Of a stretch of DNA of 64,000 nucleotides, positions 53,242-64,000 are shown piece after piece. Origin of the DNA: Mesorhizobium loti. GTDB taxonomy: Bacteria; Pseudomonadota; Alphaproteobacteria; Rhizobiales; Rhizobiaceae. A program made the translations under genes and the position numbers. The DNA lies in the NCBI GenBank assembly GCA_014189435.1, contig CP050293.1, forward strand, positions 563,001 through 627,000. The letters run 5' to 3'. Within the stretch, counting starts at the first letter, position 1. Each line of letters opens with the position of its first letter. Under the pieces are notes generated by a model that was given only the letters and a program-made list of their open reading frames with translations, made no database searches and was not told where the DNA came from.

Positions 53242-53685
53242 CTAGCCGGCCACCAACCTTCTCGCGCCCGTGCCTTCCCTTGCCAACCGGTCGCCCTTGT
53301 TGCGCAGCGGGCATTTGTCGATGGACATGCAGCCGCAGCCGATGCAATCGGTCAGCCCGTCGCGCAGTTTCTTCAACTGGGCGATCTTGTGGTCGAGCCC
53401 ATCGCGCCAGGCGGTCGACAAAAGGTTCCAGTCATCGCGCGTCGGCGTGCGACCCTCGGGCAGCGACGCCAGGGCTTCACCGATCTCGGCCAGTGAGATG
53501 CCGACCTCCTGCGCGACCTTGATGATCGCCACGCGCCGCAGCACGTCGCGGCCGTAGCGGCGCTGGTTGCCTGATGTGCGGTGGCTGCGGATCAGGCCGC
53601 GGGCCTCATAGAAATGCAGCGCCGACACCGCCACCCCGCTGCGCATGGCCACCTGGCCGACCGTCAACTCCGTAACCGGTGCCAT
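53242..53685 (-). CDS. soxR: Redox-sensitive transcriptional activator SoxR
   Basis: A 147-residue MerR-family regulator. Residues 5-75 are the winged helix ([20 protein letters not shown]), followed by the dimer helix and the [2Fe-2S] cluster ligands Cys114, Cys117, Cys119 and Cys125 ([12 protein letters not shown]). Oxidation of the cluster by redox-cycling compounds activates the target promoter. The ATG at 53685 is preferred over the open frame to 53796. A near-perfect SoxR box lies at 53719-53736. Confidence 0.95.
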   Translation of the reverse strand: MAPVTELTVGQVAMRSGVAVSALHFYEARGLIRSHRTSGNQRRYGRDVLRRVAIIKVAQEVGISLAEIGEALASLPEGRTPTRDDWNLLSTAWRDGLDHKIAQLKKLRDGLTDCIGCGCMSIDKCPLRNKGDRLAREGTGARRLVAG

Positions 53686-53714
53686 TCCTGATTCTCCGCC
53701 CGCGATTTTTCCAC

Positions 53715-53745
53715 TTGACCTCAAGTTAAGTTGAGCTTGTAGCGA
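53715..53745 (+). promoter_or_regulatory. SoxR box within a plus-strand promoter
   Basis: TTGACC (-35, 53715-53720) overlaps CCTCAAGTTAAGTTGAGC (53719-53736), which differs from the SoxR consensus palindrome CCTCAAGTTAACTTGAGG at two positions. A weak TAGCGA follows with the long 19-base spacing typical of MerR-type promoters. The promoter faces away from soxR, toward 53780. Confidence 0.75.
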
Positions 53746-53815
53746 AGAAACCCTGGATGTGCAAACGAAGGAGAAGGCGATGTGCGCCTGGGTCAAGATG
53801 ACGGGAGACGGCGAG

Positions 53816-54277
53816 CTACTGTCTAAGCTGCCGGATGGCTTCGCCCGCCACCATGGCGACGGAAAGCGCGACGTTGATGCTGCGCGCCGCGCCCTGCATG
53901 GGGATGGTCAGGCGCGCATCCGCCGCCTGATGGACAGGATCCGGAACGCCTGCGGATTCGCGGCCGAACAGCAGGATGTCGCCATCGGCGAAGGTGAAGC
54001 CGGTGTAAGGGGTGGTGGCCTTGGTCGACAGCAGCACCACTCGGTTCGCGCGGGCTTTGCGCCAGTCCTCGAAGGCGTGCCAGTCGACATGCCGGGTCAG
54101 GGCAGCCATTTCGAGGTAGTCCATGCCGGCTCGCTTGAGCGCTTTGTCGGAGAGCGGAAAGCCGGCCGGTTCGATGATGTCGACGCCGAGCCCGAGGCAC
54201 GCGGCGAAGCGCAGGATTGTCCCGGTGTTGCCGGCAATGTCCGGCTGGTAGAGCGCGATGCGGAGACGACAGTTCAT
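53816..54277 (-). CDS. trmL: tRNA (cytidine(34)-2'-O)-methyltransferase
   Basis: A 153-residue SPOUT methyltransferase modifying the wobble base of certain tRNA-Leu. Family motifs: [38 protein letters not shown] and the knot region [20 protein letters not shown]. Length typical. It is convergent with the SoxR-box promoter. Confidence 0.92.
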   Translation of the reverse strand: MNCRLRIALYQPDIAGNTGTILRFAACLGLGVDIIEPAGFPLSDKALKRAGMDYLEMAALTRHVDWHAFEDWRKARANRVVLLSTKATTPYTGFTFADGDILLFGRESAGVPDPVHQAADARLTIPMQGAARSINVALSVAMVAGEAIRQLRQ

Positions 54278-54561
54278 TTCCGCGTCCTTCTAATAAGTGG
54301 CAGATCGGCCACAGCGCATCAGCGGTTTTGGAAATTGCTGGACCTGCGGGTGGCCATTTTCTGCGAAGTCGGGTATGTCAGCTCCATTGTCAACCCGAAC
54401 CGATGGAGGGGTAATTCATGATGACCATGCACATCCAGCGCCCCTCTCGTGGGCTTACCTGCCTCCCGGCGGTTTCGGTACGACGATTCTCCTGACTCTC
54501 TAAGACTTGATCGCACCGATTCCCGCCGAAACGATTTTTCGGCTCTCGAAGGAATCCTGCG

Positions 54562-55158
54562 ATGTTTTTCAAAAAGTCAAAAGGGCTGAACGCCCCACCT
54601 GAACCTGTCCAGACTGACACTCGTCATGTCCGGACCGATGCTTATCGTGTCCAGACCGACACCAGTCGTGTCCGGACTGACGCAATGCGTGCCTCCGGCC
54701 GAATGCCGGCGGACGAGATTGCTTCGCCTTTTTATCTCGATTTTCACACGGAGGACGGACCGATGTTCGATCCCTATAGAATACCGGGCTCAAGGAGCCT
54801 GCATATCCACCGACCGCCGACCTGGGCGCTGCTGATCGGCGACACCTACTCGTCGGCCGTTCACGCCGAGATCCGCCGCCGGCCGCATCGCGGCATGCTG
54901 CCGGATGTCGATTTCTCGCGCGCGGTTCCCGACCCGGGCCGGCCGTCTCTGGTGCGCCGGATCATCCGTTTGATCCGACCCGGCGCGAGAATCCGGATCG
55001 TGAACAGTGCGCCGTCAGGATCGTCAGGCGCGCCTGTCGGCGAAAAGCCCGCGAGCCCCTATATTGCGCGAAGCAGGGCCGACGGTCCGGATGATTCCGG
55101 ACCGTCGGCCCTCGACGCCAAGGGTTCCGAAGACTTCGTACGCTCCCGTGCCGCGTAA
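54562..55158 (+). CDS. Hypothetical protein with four tandem 7-residue repeats
   Basis: A 198-residue frame. Residues 16-43 are four 7-residue units (VQTDTRH, VRTDAYR, VQTDTSR, VRTDAMR) encoded by four 21-base repeats at 54607-54690. The remainder has DPYRIPGSRSLHIHRPPTWA and a basic helical stretch (LVRRIIRLIRPGARIRIV). A second start at ATG 54763, preceded by GGAGGAC, would give a 131-residue protein without the repeats and has the better ribosome-binding site. No family recognised; reality of the N-terminal part is uncertain. Confidence 0.45.
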   Translation: MFFKKSKGLNAPPEPVQTDTRHVRTDAYRVQTDTSRVRTDAMRASGRMPADEIASPFYLDFHTEDGPMFDPYRIPGSRSLHIHRPPTWALLIGDTYSSAVHAEIRRRPHRGMLPDVDFSRAVPDPGRPSLVRRIIRLIRPGARIRIVNSAPSGSSGAPVGEKPASPYIARSRADGPDDSGPSALDAKGSEDFVRSRAA

Positions 55159-55187
55159 GCGGAAAACAGATTTCATGAGCATGACCC

Positions 55188-57070
55188 ATGTTGTTGTTTA
55201 GCTGGTTTGAAAGACGGCTCGATCCGTTCCCCGCGGCGGAACCGGTCGAGCCGCCCAGGACGCTTGTTGCCTTCTGCGTGCATTATACGCGCGGCGCGTG
55301 GCCCTATATCCTTCTCGACGCGGTGCTGGTGACGGCCATCGCGATCGCGGAAGTGTGGATGTTCGGCTTCCTCGGCCGCATCGTCGACTGGCTGTCGGGG
55401 CAGAATCGCGAAACCTTCCTGCAGACGGAAGCCTGGAAGCTCGCCGGCATGGCCTTCATCGTGCTGTTCGCGCTGCCGGGCACGGTATGGCTGCATTCGC
55501 TGCTCAACCAGCAGACGCTGATGGGCAACTATCCCATGCGCATCCGCTGGCAGGTGCACCGCTATTTGCTCAAGCAGTCGATGAGCTTCTATCAGGACGA
55601 GTTCGCCGGCCGCATCGCCACCAAGCTGATGCAGACGGCGCTCGCCGTGCGCGAATGCGTCATCAAGCTGATCGATGTCCTGAACTACGTCATCGTCTAT
55701 TTCCTTGGCATGCTGGTCATCGTCGGGTCGGCCGACTGGCGGCTGGCGGCGCCACTCGGCGTCTGGCTGGTCGGCTACATCCTGCTGCTGCGCTATTTCA
55801 TCCCGAAACTGGGCAAGGTCGGCGAGGAGCAGGCCAATGCGCGCTCGACCATGACCGGCCGCGTCGTCGACAGCTACTCCAACATCCAGACGGTCAAGCT
55901 GTTCAGCCACGCACGCCGCGAAGCGTCGTTTGCGCGAGAAGGCATGGCCGGCTTCCTGCAGACCGTCTACCGGTCGATGCGGCTGGTGACGGTGCTTTTC
56001 GGCCTGCTCTACATCATGAATTCGCTGCTGCTGTTCTCGGTCACGGCGATGGCGCTGTGGCTGTGGCTCGGCCAGTCGGTGACGATCGGCGCGGTCGCCG
56101 TGGTCATCGGGCTGGTGCTCCGGCTGTGGGGCATGTCGCAATGGATCATGTGGGAAATGTCCGGGCTGTTCGAGAATATCGGCACGGTGCAGGACGGCAT
56201 CGCCTCGATCTCGTTGCCACGCCTGGTCGAGGACCGGCCGGGGGCGAAGGACATCGCCGTTTCCAGAGGTGAGATCCGCTTCGAGGACATCCGCTTCCAC
56301 TATGGCAAGCAGAAGGGGGTGATCGAGAACCTGTCGCTGGCGGTGAAACCGGGCGAGAAGGTCGGTATCGTCGGCCGCTCCGGCGCTGGCAAGTCGACGC
56401 TGGTCAATCTCCTGCTGCGTTTCTACGATCTGGAGAGCGGAAAGATCCTGATCGACGGCCAGGAAATCGCTGACGTGACGCAGGATTCGCTGCGCGCCCA
56501 GATCGGCATGGTCACGCAGGACACCTCGCTGCTGCATCGTTCGGTGCGCGAGAACATCCTCTATGGCCGGCCCGATGCCTCGGAAGAGCTGCTTGTCGAG
56601 GCAGCGGGGCGTGCCGAGGCGCTGGACTTCATATCGGGGCTTTCGGACGCCAAGGAGCGCAAGGGCTTCGACGCCCATGTCGGCGACCGCGGCGTCAAAT
56701 TGTCCGGCGGCCAGCGGCAACGCATCGCCATTGCTCGCGTTATGTTGAAGGACGCACCTATACTTATCCTTGACGAAGCGACCTCGGCGCTTGATTCCGA
56801 AGCCGAGGCGGCGATCCAGGAGAACCTCTACAAGCTCATGCAAGGCAAGACCGTCATCGCCATCGCGCACCGGCTGTCCACCATCGCGGCGATGGACAGG
56901 CTGGTGGTGATGGACAAGGGTCGTGTCATCGAGGAAGGTTCGCACGAGGAACTCGTGGCCAAGGGCGGGCTCTACGCGCAGCTCTGGCAGCGCCAGTCGG
57001 GCGGGTTCCTGCTCGAGGACGGTCCCGCCGACGCCGCCAATGATGCGCTTGCAAAGGGCCAAGCCGCCGA

Positions 57071-57074
<4 letters not shown>
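55188..57074 (+). CDS. ABC half-exporter (TM-NBD), first of a pair
   Basis: A 628-residue protein: about six spans (about 30-330), then a nucleotide-binding domain with Walker A GRSGAGKSTLV, signature LSGGQRQRIAIAR and Walker B ILILDEATSALD. It overlaps the next half-exporter by four bases, so a heterodimer is likely. Such pairs export lipids, peptides or drugs; the substrate is unknown. No good ribosome-binding site precedes the ATG. Confidence 0.88.
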
Positions 57075-58954
<1,880 letters not shown>

Positions 58955-58956
58955 CC

Positions 58957-59430
58957 ATGGGTGGGGCGCCAGAGGTCAGCCCAGAGGTCGTGCTCAAGCG
59001 GCTCCGACCAACCATGCCGGCTTTCGACACGCTGAAGGAAGAGAGCCGGCTGGAAGGCTACTGGATGCTGGTGCGCCTGGCGGATGGCTGGGCAAGCGGC
59101 CGCAACAAATTCCTGAAGCGCGGCGAGGCGCTCTATGCGGCCTGGCATGGAAGGGAACTCGCCGGCGTGTGCGGGCTGAACATCGATCCTTATTTCGAGG
59201 GCAGGGATCACGGCCGGGTCCGGCACCTGTTCGTCAGTGCGCGCCACCGTCGCACCGGCCTTGGCCGGATGCTGGTCGAGACCGTTATCGACAGGGCACG
59301 TCACCATTTCGCCGTGCTGAACACCCGCGCGCCGCAGGAAGCCTTCGGTTTCTATGAACGGCTTGGCTTTCAGCGCGTGGAAGGCGAAGATTTCGTCACA
59401 CACCGCATGATTTTCGGGAAAGGGGGCTGA
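58957..59430 (+). CDS. GNAT-family N-acetyltransferase
   Basis: A 157-residue acyltransferase. Motif A with the acetyl-CoA loop is VRHLFVSARHRRTGLGRMLV (Q/RxxGxG/A pattern), followed by LNTRAPQEAFGFYERLGFQR. The ATG at 58957 lies two bases after the ABC stop. Acceptor substrate unknown. Confidence 0.85.
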   Translation: MGGAPEVSPEVVLKRLRPTMPAFDTLKEESRLEGYWMLVRLADGWASGRNKFLKRGEALYAAWHGRELAGVCGLNIDPYFEGRDHGRVRHLFVSARHRRTGLGRMLVETVIDRARHHFAVLNTRAPQEAFGFYERLGFQRVEGEDFVTHRMIFGKGG

Positions 59431-59431
59431 A

Positions 59432-59743
59432 ATGTCCTTGCGTCCGCCATCTCATCTTGCCGGCGCCTCTGCCGCCGAAGCCGCCTTCGACGCGCTCGGC
59501 CATGAAATCCTGGCGGAGAAGGCGGCCGCACTTGGCCGCGCCGGCCAGCGGGTCGAGGAAACGCTGGCCAGGCTGCGCGACAATGCCGACGAACAACAGC
59601 GCCCCCGGCTGCTCAAGGACGCCGCCGAGGCTGTGCATGGCTATTTCATCCAGCGCGAGCTGTGCGGCTTGCGCAAGCATGACGCCGTCATTCGCGAGTA
59701 CAACATCCCAAAGGCGGTGCTGGCCAGGCTCGGCGCGAAATAG
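59432..59743 (+). CDS. DUF6665-family small protein
   Basis: A 103-residue helical protein recalled as DUF6665: GHEILAEKAAALGRAGQRVE, LLKDAAEAVHGYFIQRELCG and KAVLARLGAK. No signal or membrane segment. It starts one base after the GNAT stop and is probably cotranscribed. Function unknown. Confidence 0.7.
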   Translation: MSLRPPSHLAGASAAEAAFDALGHEILAEKAAALGRAGQRVEETLARLRDNADEQQRPRLLKDAAEAVHGYFIQRELCGLRKHDAVIREYNIPKAVLARLGAK

Positions 59744-59746
59744 GGG

Positions 59747-60091
59747 TCACTCCAGCCATTCGGTGATGAAACTACCGTTTTCGTGAATGTCGGTCGTTTC
59801 CAGCGGACCAGGGCCGAGATTGGTGAATTTGTGCGGCGTGTTGGGTGGCACGATCAGGATCTGGCCGGCGGAGGCCTCGATCTCCTTGTCGCCGACCGTG
59901 AACAGGCCGGTGCCCTGGCGAATGATGAAAATCTCCGCGTAGGGATGCGTGTGCAGCCGGGGACCGCCGCCGACATCGGGCAGGTAGTTGAAGATCAGGC
60001 AGGAGTTGGAGCTGTAGGCGCCGCATTGCAGCTCGCCCTTCCAGCCGTCGGAGCGAACAGCCCAGATGTCGCGGTCTATGACATGTGCCAT
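59747..60091 (-). CDS. Cupin-domain protein
   Basis: A 114-residue single-domain cupin. Motif 1 reads GGGPRLHTHPYAEIFIIRQG with metal-binding His-His-Glu, motif 2 PPNTPHKFTNLGPG with the last His. Small cupins may be isomerases, dioxygenases or sensors; no substrate is evident. It is convergent with DUF6665 and divergent from petA. Confidence 0.85.
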   Translation of the reverse strand: MAHVIDRDIWAVRSDGWKGELQCGAYSSNSCLIFNYLPDVGGGPRLHTHPYAEIFIIRQGTGLFTVGDKEIEASAGQILIVPPNTPHKFTNLGPGPLETTDIHENGSFITEWLE

Positions 60092-60405
60092 GATGGCAAG
60101 GATAGACCCGGCCGACGCCTTGTGTCGAGGCGAACAAGGGCGTCGGATTCGCGGTTATTTCCCGGTTGTTTAGCGATGTTTGGCGGCTATCCGGCGTCGT
60201 GTTGACCGGCGGCGGATTTTGTCCCCGCGACAATCTGCCCTTGTGCCTTCACCCGTCTGGACAAAAACGGGCTTCACGCATAAACCGAAGTCCAAATGCC
60301 GGAGGAATTCGCAAGCCTGTTCGCCATGCGCTGTCGGGTTGGCGTAATTGAGCGGGGAACAAGGCTCAGCCACCGGCACGGAAGAGGCGAAAGGATCAGG
60401 CACCC
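60092..60405. other. Upstream region of petABC, no gene
   Basis: A 314-base gap between cupin and petA starts. No reading frame with coding character; it must hold the petABC promoter, but I see no consensus -35/-10 pair that I would defend. Confidence 0.5.
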
Positions 60406-60966
60406 GTGAGCGCAACCGACACCCAGGATCCCAACCGTCGTGATTTTCTCTACGTCGCCACCGGCATGGCCGCAGTGGTCGGCGCGGGTGCCTTCGCGTG
60501 GCCGTTCATCGACCAGATGCGCCCCGATGCCTCGACGCTGGCGCTCGCCTCGGTCGAGGTCGACGTCGCCTCGCTGACGCCGGGCATGTCGCTGATCGTC
60601 AAGTGGCGCGGCAAGCCGGTCGTGGTGCGCAACCGCACCGAACAGGAAATGAAGGACGGCGAGGCGGTCAAGCTGGCCGATCTCAAGGATCCGATCGCGC
60701 GCAACGCCAATCTGCCGGCCGACGCACCGGCGACCGATGCCAACCGCACCACGCCCGGCAAGGAAGCCTGGATGGTGATGGTTCAGGTCTGCACGCATCT
60801 GGGTTGCATTCCGCTCGGTCAGGAAGGCGATTTCGGCGGCTGGTTCTGCCCGTGCCACGGTTCGCAATACGATACCGCCGGCCGCATCCGCAAAGGCCCG
60901 GCGCCCGAGAACATGGCGGTTCCGGTATTCAAGTTCATTTCCGATACCAAGATCCTTATCGGTTGA
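60406..60966 (+). CDS. petA: Ubiquinol-cytochrome c reductase Rieske iron-sulfur subunit
   Basis: A 186-residue subunit of the bc1 complex. A Tat-like N-terminus ([20 protein letters not shown]) anchors it in the membrane. The [2Fe-2S] ligands are Cys129/His131 (CTHLGC) and Cys148/His151 (CPCHGS), with Cys134 and Cys150 forming the disulfide. It moves electrons from ubiquinol to cytochrome c1. The start codon is GTG at 60406. Confidence 0.95.
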   Translation: MSATDTQDPNRRDFLYVATGMAAVVGAGAFAWPFIDQMRPDASTLALASVEVDVASLTPGMSLIVKWRGKPVVVRNRTEQEMKDGEAVKLADLKDPIARNANLPADAPATDANRTTPGKEAWMVMVQVCTHLGCIPLGQEGDFGGWFCPCHGSQYDTAGRIRKGPAPENMAVPVFKFISDTKILIG

Positions 60967-60982
60967 GGCAGGGGATATTTCG

Positions 60983-62284
60983 ATGAGCGAGGGACACTCG
61001 ACCTATACGCCCAAGACCGGTATCGAGCGCTGGTTCGACGCCCGCATGCCGCTGCCGCGGCTGATCTATGACAGCTTCGTCGCCTATCCGGTGCCGCGCA
61101 ACCTCAATTACGCGTGGACCTTCGGCGGCATCCTGTCGATCATGCTGGTGGCGCAGATCCTGACCGGCATCGTGCTGGCCATGCACTACACGGCCGACAC
61201 CAATCTCGCCTTCGGCTCGGTCGAGAAGATCATGCGCGACGTGAATTCGGGCTGGCTGCTGCGCTACATGCACTCGAACGGCGCCTCGTTCTTCTTCGTC
61301 GCGGTCTACATCCACATCTTCCGCGGTCTCTATTACGGCTCCTACAAGGCGCCGCGCGAACTGCTGTGGATCCTCGGCTGCATCATCTACCTCTTGATGA
61401 TGGCGACCGGCTTCATGGGCTACGTGCTGCCATGGGGGCAGATGAGCTTCTGGGGCGCCACCGTCATCACCGGCTTCTTCAGCGCCATTCCGCTGGTCGG
61501 CGACTGGATCCAGCAGCTGCTGCTCGGCGGCTTTGCCGTCGACAATCCGACGCTGAACCGCTTCTTTGCCCTGCACTACCTGCTGCCGTTCATGATTGCT
61601 GGCGTCGTCGTGCTGCACATCTGGGCGCTGCATGTCGTCGGTCAGTCGAACCCGACCGGCATCGAGATCAAATCGAAGACCGACACCGTCGCCTTCACCC
61701 CCTACGCGACCATCAAGGACGCGTTCGGCATGATCGTGTTCCTGTTCTTCTTCGCCTATTTCGTCTTCTACCTGCCGAACTATCTCGGTCACCCAGACAA
61801 CTACATCGTCGCCAACCCGCTGAAGACGCCGGCTCATATCGTGCCCGAATGGTACTTCCTGCCGTTCTACGCGATCCTGCGCGCCATCACCTTCAATGTC
61901 GGGCCGATCAACTCCAAGCTCGGCGGCGTGCTGTGCATGTTCGGCGCCATCGTCATGCTGTTCCTGGTGCCGTGGCTCGACACCTCGAAGGTGCGCTCGG
62001 CGGTTTATCGGCCCTGGTACAAGCTGTTCTTCTGGCTGTTCGTGGCCGATGCCATCCTGCTTGGCTGGCTGGGCTCGCAGCCGGCCGAAGGCAGCTATGT
62101 GTTCATGGCGCAGATGGCGACGCTGGTCTACTTCGCCTTCTTCCTGATCGCCCTTCCGGTGCTCGGCCTGATCGAGACGCCGCGCAGGCTGCCGAACTCG
62201 ATCACCGAGGCGGTGCTCGAGAAGAACAAGGGCGGCGGCGGTCATCCGACAGGCGCCACGGCCGCGCCAGAGACCAAGGGCTGA
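60983..62284 (+). CDS. petB: Cytochrome b of the bc1 complex
   Basis: A 433-residue membrane subunit with about eight spans carrying hemes bL and bH and the Qo/Qi sites. The Qo motif [14 protein letters not shown], heme-ligand helices [20 protein letters not shown] and [20 protein letters not shown], and [20 protein letters not shown] are clear. It is separate from petC, unlike the fused fbcH of Bradyrhizobium. Confidence 0.96.
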   Translation: MSEGHSTYTPKTGIERWFDARMPLPRLIYDSFVAYPVPRNLNYAWTFGGILSIMLVAQILTGIVLAMHYTADTNLAFGSVEKIMRDVNSGWLLRYMHSNGASFFFVAVYIHIFRGLYYGSYKAPRELLWILGCIIYLLMMATGFMGYVLPWGQMSFWGATVITGFFSAIPLVGDWIQQLLLGGFAVDNPTLNRFFALHYLLPFMIAGVVVLHIWALHVVGQSNPTGIEIKSKTDTVAFTPYATIKDAFGMIVFLFFFAYFVFYLPNYLGHPDNYIVANPLKTPAHIVPEWYFLPFYAILRAITFNVGPINSKLGGVLCMFGAIVMLFLVPWLDTSKVRSAVYRPWYKLFFWLFVADAILLGWLGSQPAEGSYVFMAQMATLVYFAFFLIALPVLGLIETPRRLPNSITEAVLEKNKGGGGHPTGATAAPETKG

Positions 62285-62311
62285 GCGGTAGAGAATCTAA
62301 GGGGATTTGGC

Positions 62312-63184
62312 ATGAAAAAGATTCTCACCTCGCTGGCGCTGGTCGGCCTTGTGGCCGCCGGCATTGGGGCAGCAGGCACTGGGGCGATCGCCGCCGAAGA
62401 GGCACACAATGCGGCCGCGCCGACGCATTTCCCGATCGACGAGCCGAAGGAAATGAGCTGGAGCTTCACCGGCCCTTTCGGCACCTATGACAAGGCGCAG
62501 CTGCAGCGCGGCCTGAAAGTCTACAAGGAAGTCTGCTCGGCTTGCCATTCGATGAACCTGGTGGCGTTCCGCACGCTGTCGGACCTCGGCTATTCCGATG
62601 CGCAGATCAAGACGCTGTCGGCCGAGTACACGATCCATGACGGCCCCAACGATGCCGGCGACATGTTCGACCGTCCCGGCAAGCCATCCGACTATTTCCC
62701 GGCGCCATTCGCCAACGAAGCCGCCGCCGCTGCCTCCAATGGGGGTGCTGCTCCGCCCGACATGTCGCTGCTGGCCAAGGCACGCGGCGTCGAGCGTGGC
62801 TTTCCGCAATTTGTCTTCGACATCTTCACCCAGTATGACGCGGGCGGCCCCGATTACATCCACTCGCTGCTGACCGGTTACGACCAGACGCCGCCTGCCG
62901 GCATGGTCATCCCGGAAGGCACCCACTACAACCCGTACTTCATGTCGGGCGTGTCGCTGAAGATGCCGAAGCCGCTGTCCGACGGCCAGGTGACCTATGA
63001 TGACGGCGCGCCGCAGACGGTCGACCAGTATTCCCGCGACGTCTCCGCCTTCCTGGCGTGGGCGGCCGAGCCGCATATGGAAGACCGCAAGAAGACGGGT
63101 TTTCGCGTGCTGGTGTTCCTGCTTTTGTTCGGCGCGCTGGTCTATCTTACCAAGCGCAAGGTGTGGGAAGGCGTGGCGCATTGA
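62312..63184 (+). CDS. petC: Cytochrome c1
   Basis: A 290-residue subunit. Signal peptide about 1-28 (ending AIAAEE); heme attachment Cys75-Cys78-His79 (CSACHSM); Met axial ligand region near PEGTHYNPYFMSG; C-terminal anchor FRVLVFLLLFGALVYLTKRK. It passes electrons from the Rieske centre to soluble cytochrome c. A strong terminator follows. Confidence 0.96.
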   Translation: MKKILTSLALVGLVAAGIGAAGTGAIAAEEAHNAAAPTHFPIDEPKEMSWSFTGPFGTYDKAQLQRGLKVYKEVCSACHSMNLVAFRTLSDLGYSDAQIKTLSAEYTIHDGPNDAGDMFDRPGKPSDYFPAPFANEAAAAASNGGAAPPDMSLLAKARGVERGFPQFVFDIFTQYDAGGPDYIHSLLTGYDQTPPAGMVIPEGTHYNPYFMSGVSLKMPKPLSDGQVTYDDGAPQTVDQYSRDVSAFLAWAAEPHMEDRKKTGFRVLVFLLLFGALVYLTKRKVWEGVAH

Positions 63185-63205
63185 GCCACACAGCCAAGTG
63201 ATCAA

Positions 63206-63231
63206 AAAAGGGCGCCGAGAGGCGCCCTTTT
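63206..63231 (+). terminator. petABC terminator
   Basis: AAAAGGGCGCC-GAGA-GGCGCCCTTTT, 22 bases after the petC stop; a textbook intrinsic terminator. Confidence 0.92.
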
Positions 63232-63312
63232 GCATTTCCAGAGGCCGGTCGTGTCACATGGCCGTCACCGCATCCGGCGATCCTGTGCTGCTCTCATCAA
63301 AGGATCGCCCCC

Positions 63313-64000
63313 ATGAAAAGATATGCATCGCTCGCGGCAGGCTTGCTGCTGCTCATCGTCGGCTCGGCCGCGCAAGCGGAGGACGCCCAGCCCTTCGTCA
63401 CCAACAAGGATGTCGACCTGACGATGATCCTGCCGCCGCCGCCGGCAAATGATTCGGCGCAGACCAAGGCCGAACTCGGCGAGGTGCTGGCGCTGCAGGT
63501 AACGCGCACGCCGGAGATGGTAGCCAGCGCCGTCGCCGACGCCGAGGAGAATGTCTGGCGCTTCGCCAACGTCATGGGGCCGAAATTCAACAAAGAGACG
63601 CTGCCGAAATTCAGTGCCTTCTTCGATCGCGTGGTGGCCACCGAAGGCGCCGTCGTCGATCCGGCCAAGGATGTCTGGAAGCGCCCGCGTCCGCATCAGC
63701 TCAGCGACCTCGTCAAGCCGGCGGTCAAGCTGTCGAGCTCCGGTTCCTGGCCGTCGGGCCACGCCACCGTCGGCACCATGATGGGCATCATCCTGTCCGA
63801 CATGGTCCCGGAAAAGCGCGCCGAGATCATGGCGCGTGCGGCTGAATACGCCCACAATCGTGAGGTTGGCGGTATCCACTATGCGTCCGATGTCGAGATG
63901 GGCAAGATTTCCGGCAGCGTCATTGCCGCGGTCCTGCTCAACCGGGACGATTTCAAGGCCGAATATGAAGTGGCCAGGGCCGAGCTTCGTTCCGATCTCG
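63313..64000 (+). CDS. Class A non-specific acid phosphatase (PAP2 family), 3' partial
   Basis: Open from ATG 63313 to the window end (about 229 codons seen). A signal peptide (MKRYASLAAGLLLLIVGSAA, cleaved near AQAED) directs it to the periplasm. The PAP2 motifs are KRPRPHQL, the central SGSWPSGHAT and NREVGGIHYASD, together giving the phosphatase active site. Such enzymes release phosphate from organic monoesters. Stop codon lies beyond the window. Confidence 0.88.
   Translation, partial: MKRYASLAAGLLLLIVGSAAQAEDAQPFVTNKDVDLTMILPPPPANDSAQTKAELGEVLALQVTRTPEMVASAVADAEENVWRFANVMGPKFNKETLPKFSAFFDRVVATEGAVVDPAKDVWKRPRPHQLSDLVKPAVKLSSSGSWPSGHATVGTMMGIILSDMVPEKRAEIMARAAEYAHNREVGGIHYASDVEMGKISGSVIAAVLLNRDDFKAEYEVARAELRSDL

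Noticed and set aside
53759..54421. Frame starting at a good ribosome-binding site at 53780 and running antisense to trmL
   Set aside because: Only the first dozen codons lie outside trmL; the remainder has shadow composition. Kept as a finding about a lost SoxR target, not as a gene.
55173..57062. 629-codon minus-strand frame antisense to the first ABC exporter
   Set aside because: Shadow of a clear ABC transporter gene; composition dominated by Asp/Arg/Leu/His without domain.

Overview
The window looks like chromosomal DNA of a rhizobial alphaproteobacterium, most likely Mesorhizobium or a close relative in the Phyllobacteriaceae (inference). Supporting signs are the high GC content, the fused TrpE(G) anthranilate synthase preceded by a three-Trp leader peptide, the choXWV choline transporter, a ClpS2-type adaptor, separate petB and petC genes, an O2-dependent HemF, and several families of dispersed palindromic repeats of the kind scattered through rhizobial genomes. 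No rRNA, tRNA or CRISPR array was seen.

Layout. 1-9.7 kb is accessory metabolism: an ATP-grasp/esterase pair, an MFS exporter with a divergent LysR regulator, an AbrB-family membrane protein, an antitoxin without a toxin, an SDR, a DsrE-like protein, a secreted protein with an internal duplication, and an intact VapBC pair. 9.7-13.9 kb holds the trpL-trpE(G)-CDF transporter unit with a complete transcription attenuator, then a PEP mutase/isocitrate lyase-like gene. 14-23.5 kb carries a deacylase, an MFS transporter, an FAD disulfide oxidoreductase, a GlxA-type regulator divergent from a cysteine hydrolase, a full IS630 element, and fhs, into whose stop codon the IS inserted. 23.8-31.2 kb is an uncharacterised module on one strand (DUF2333, DUF6638, AAA+ ATPase, unknown protein, coiled-coil protein). 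It is interrupted by a 555-bp cassette made of 61-bp inverted repeats around a DUF559 endonuclease gene.

31.5-41 kb contains a cytochrome c, a LysR/EamA divergent pair, thymidine kinase, choXWV, an OmpR-type two-component system and small secreted proteins. 41-53 kb contains clpS, the MoxR-DUF58-BatA/DUF4159 group, DUF1285-CoA pyrophosphatase-CCA transferase, and hemF. 53-59.7 kb has soxR with its operator, trmL, a repeat-bearing hypothetical gene, two ABC half-exporters, a GNAT gene and a small DUF6665 gene. 60.4-63.2 kb is the cytochrome bc1 operon petABC, followed by a class A acid phosphatase that runs off the window.

Most notable for follow-up: the DUF559 inverted-repeat cassette and the AAA+ module it splits; the trp attenuator with a leaderless-looking 14-aa peptide; the SoxR-box promoter whose expected target gene is missing; and the IS630 insertion that changed the fhs stop codon. 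All functional calls come from reading the sequence and from recall of families; no database search was possible.
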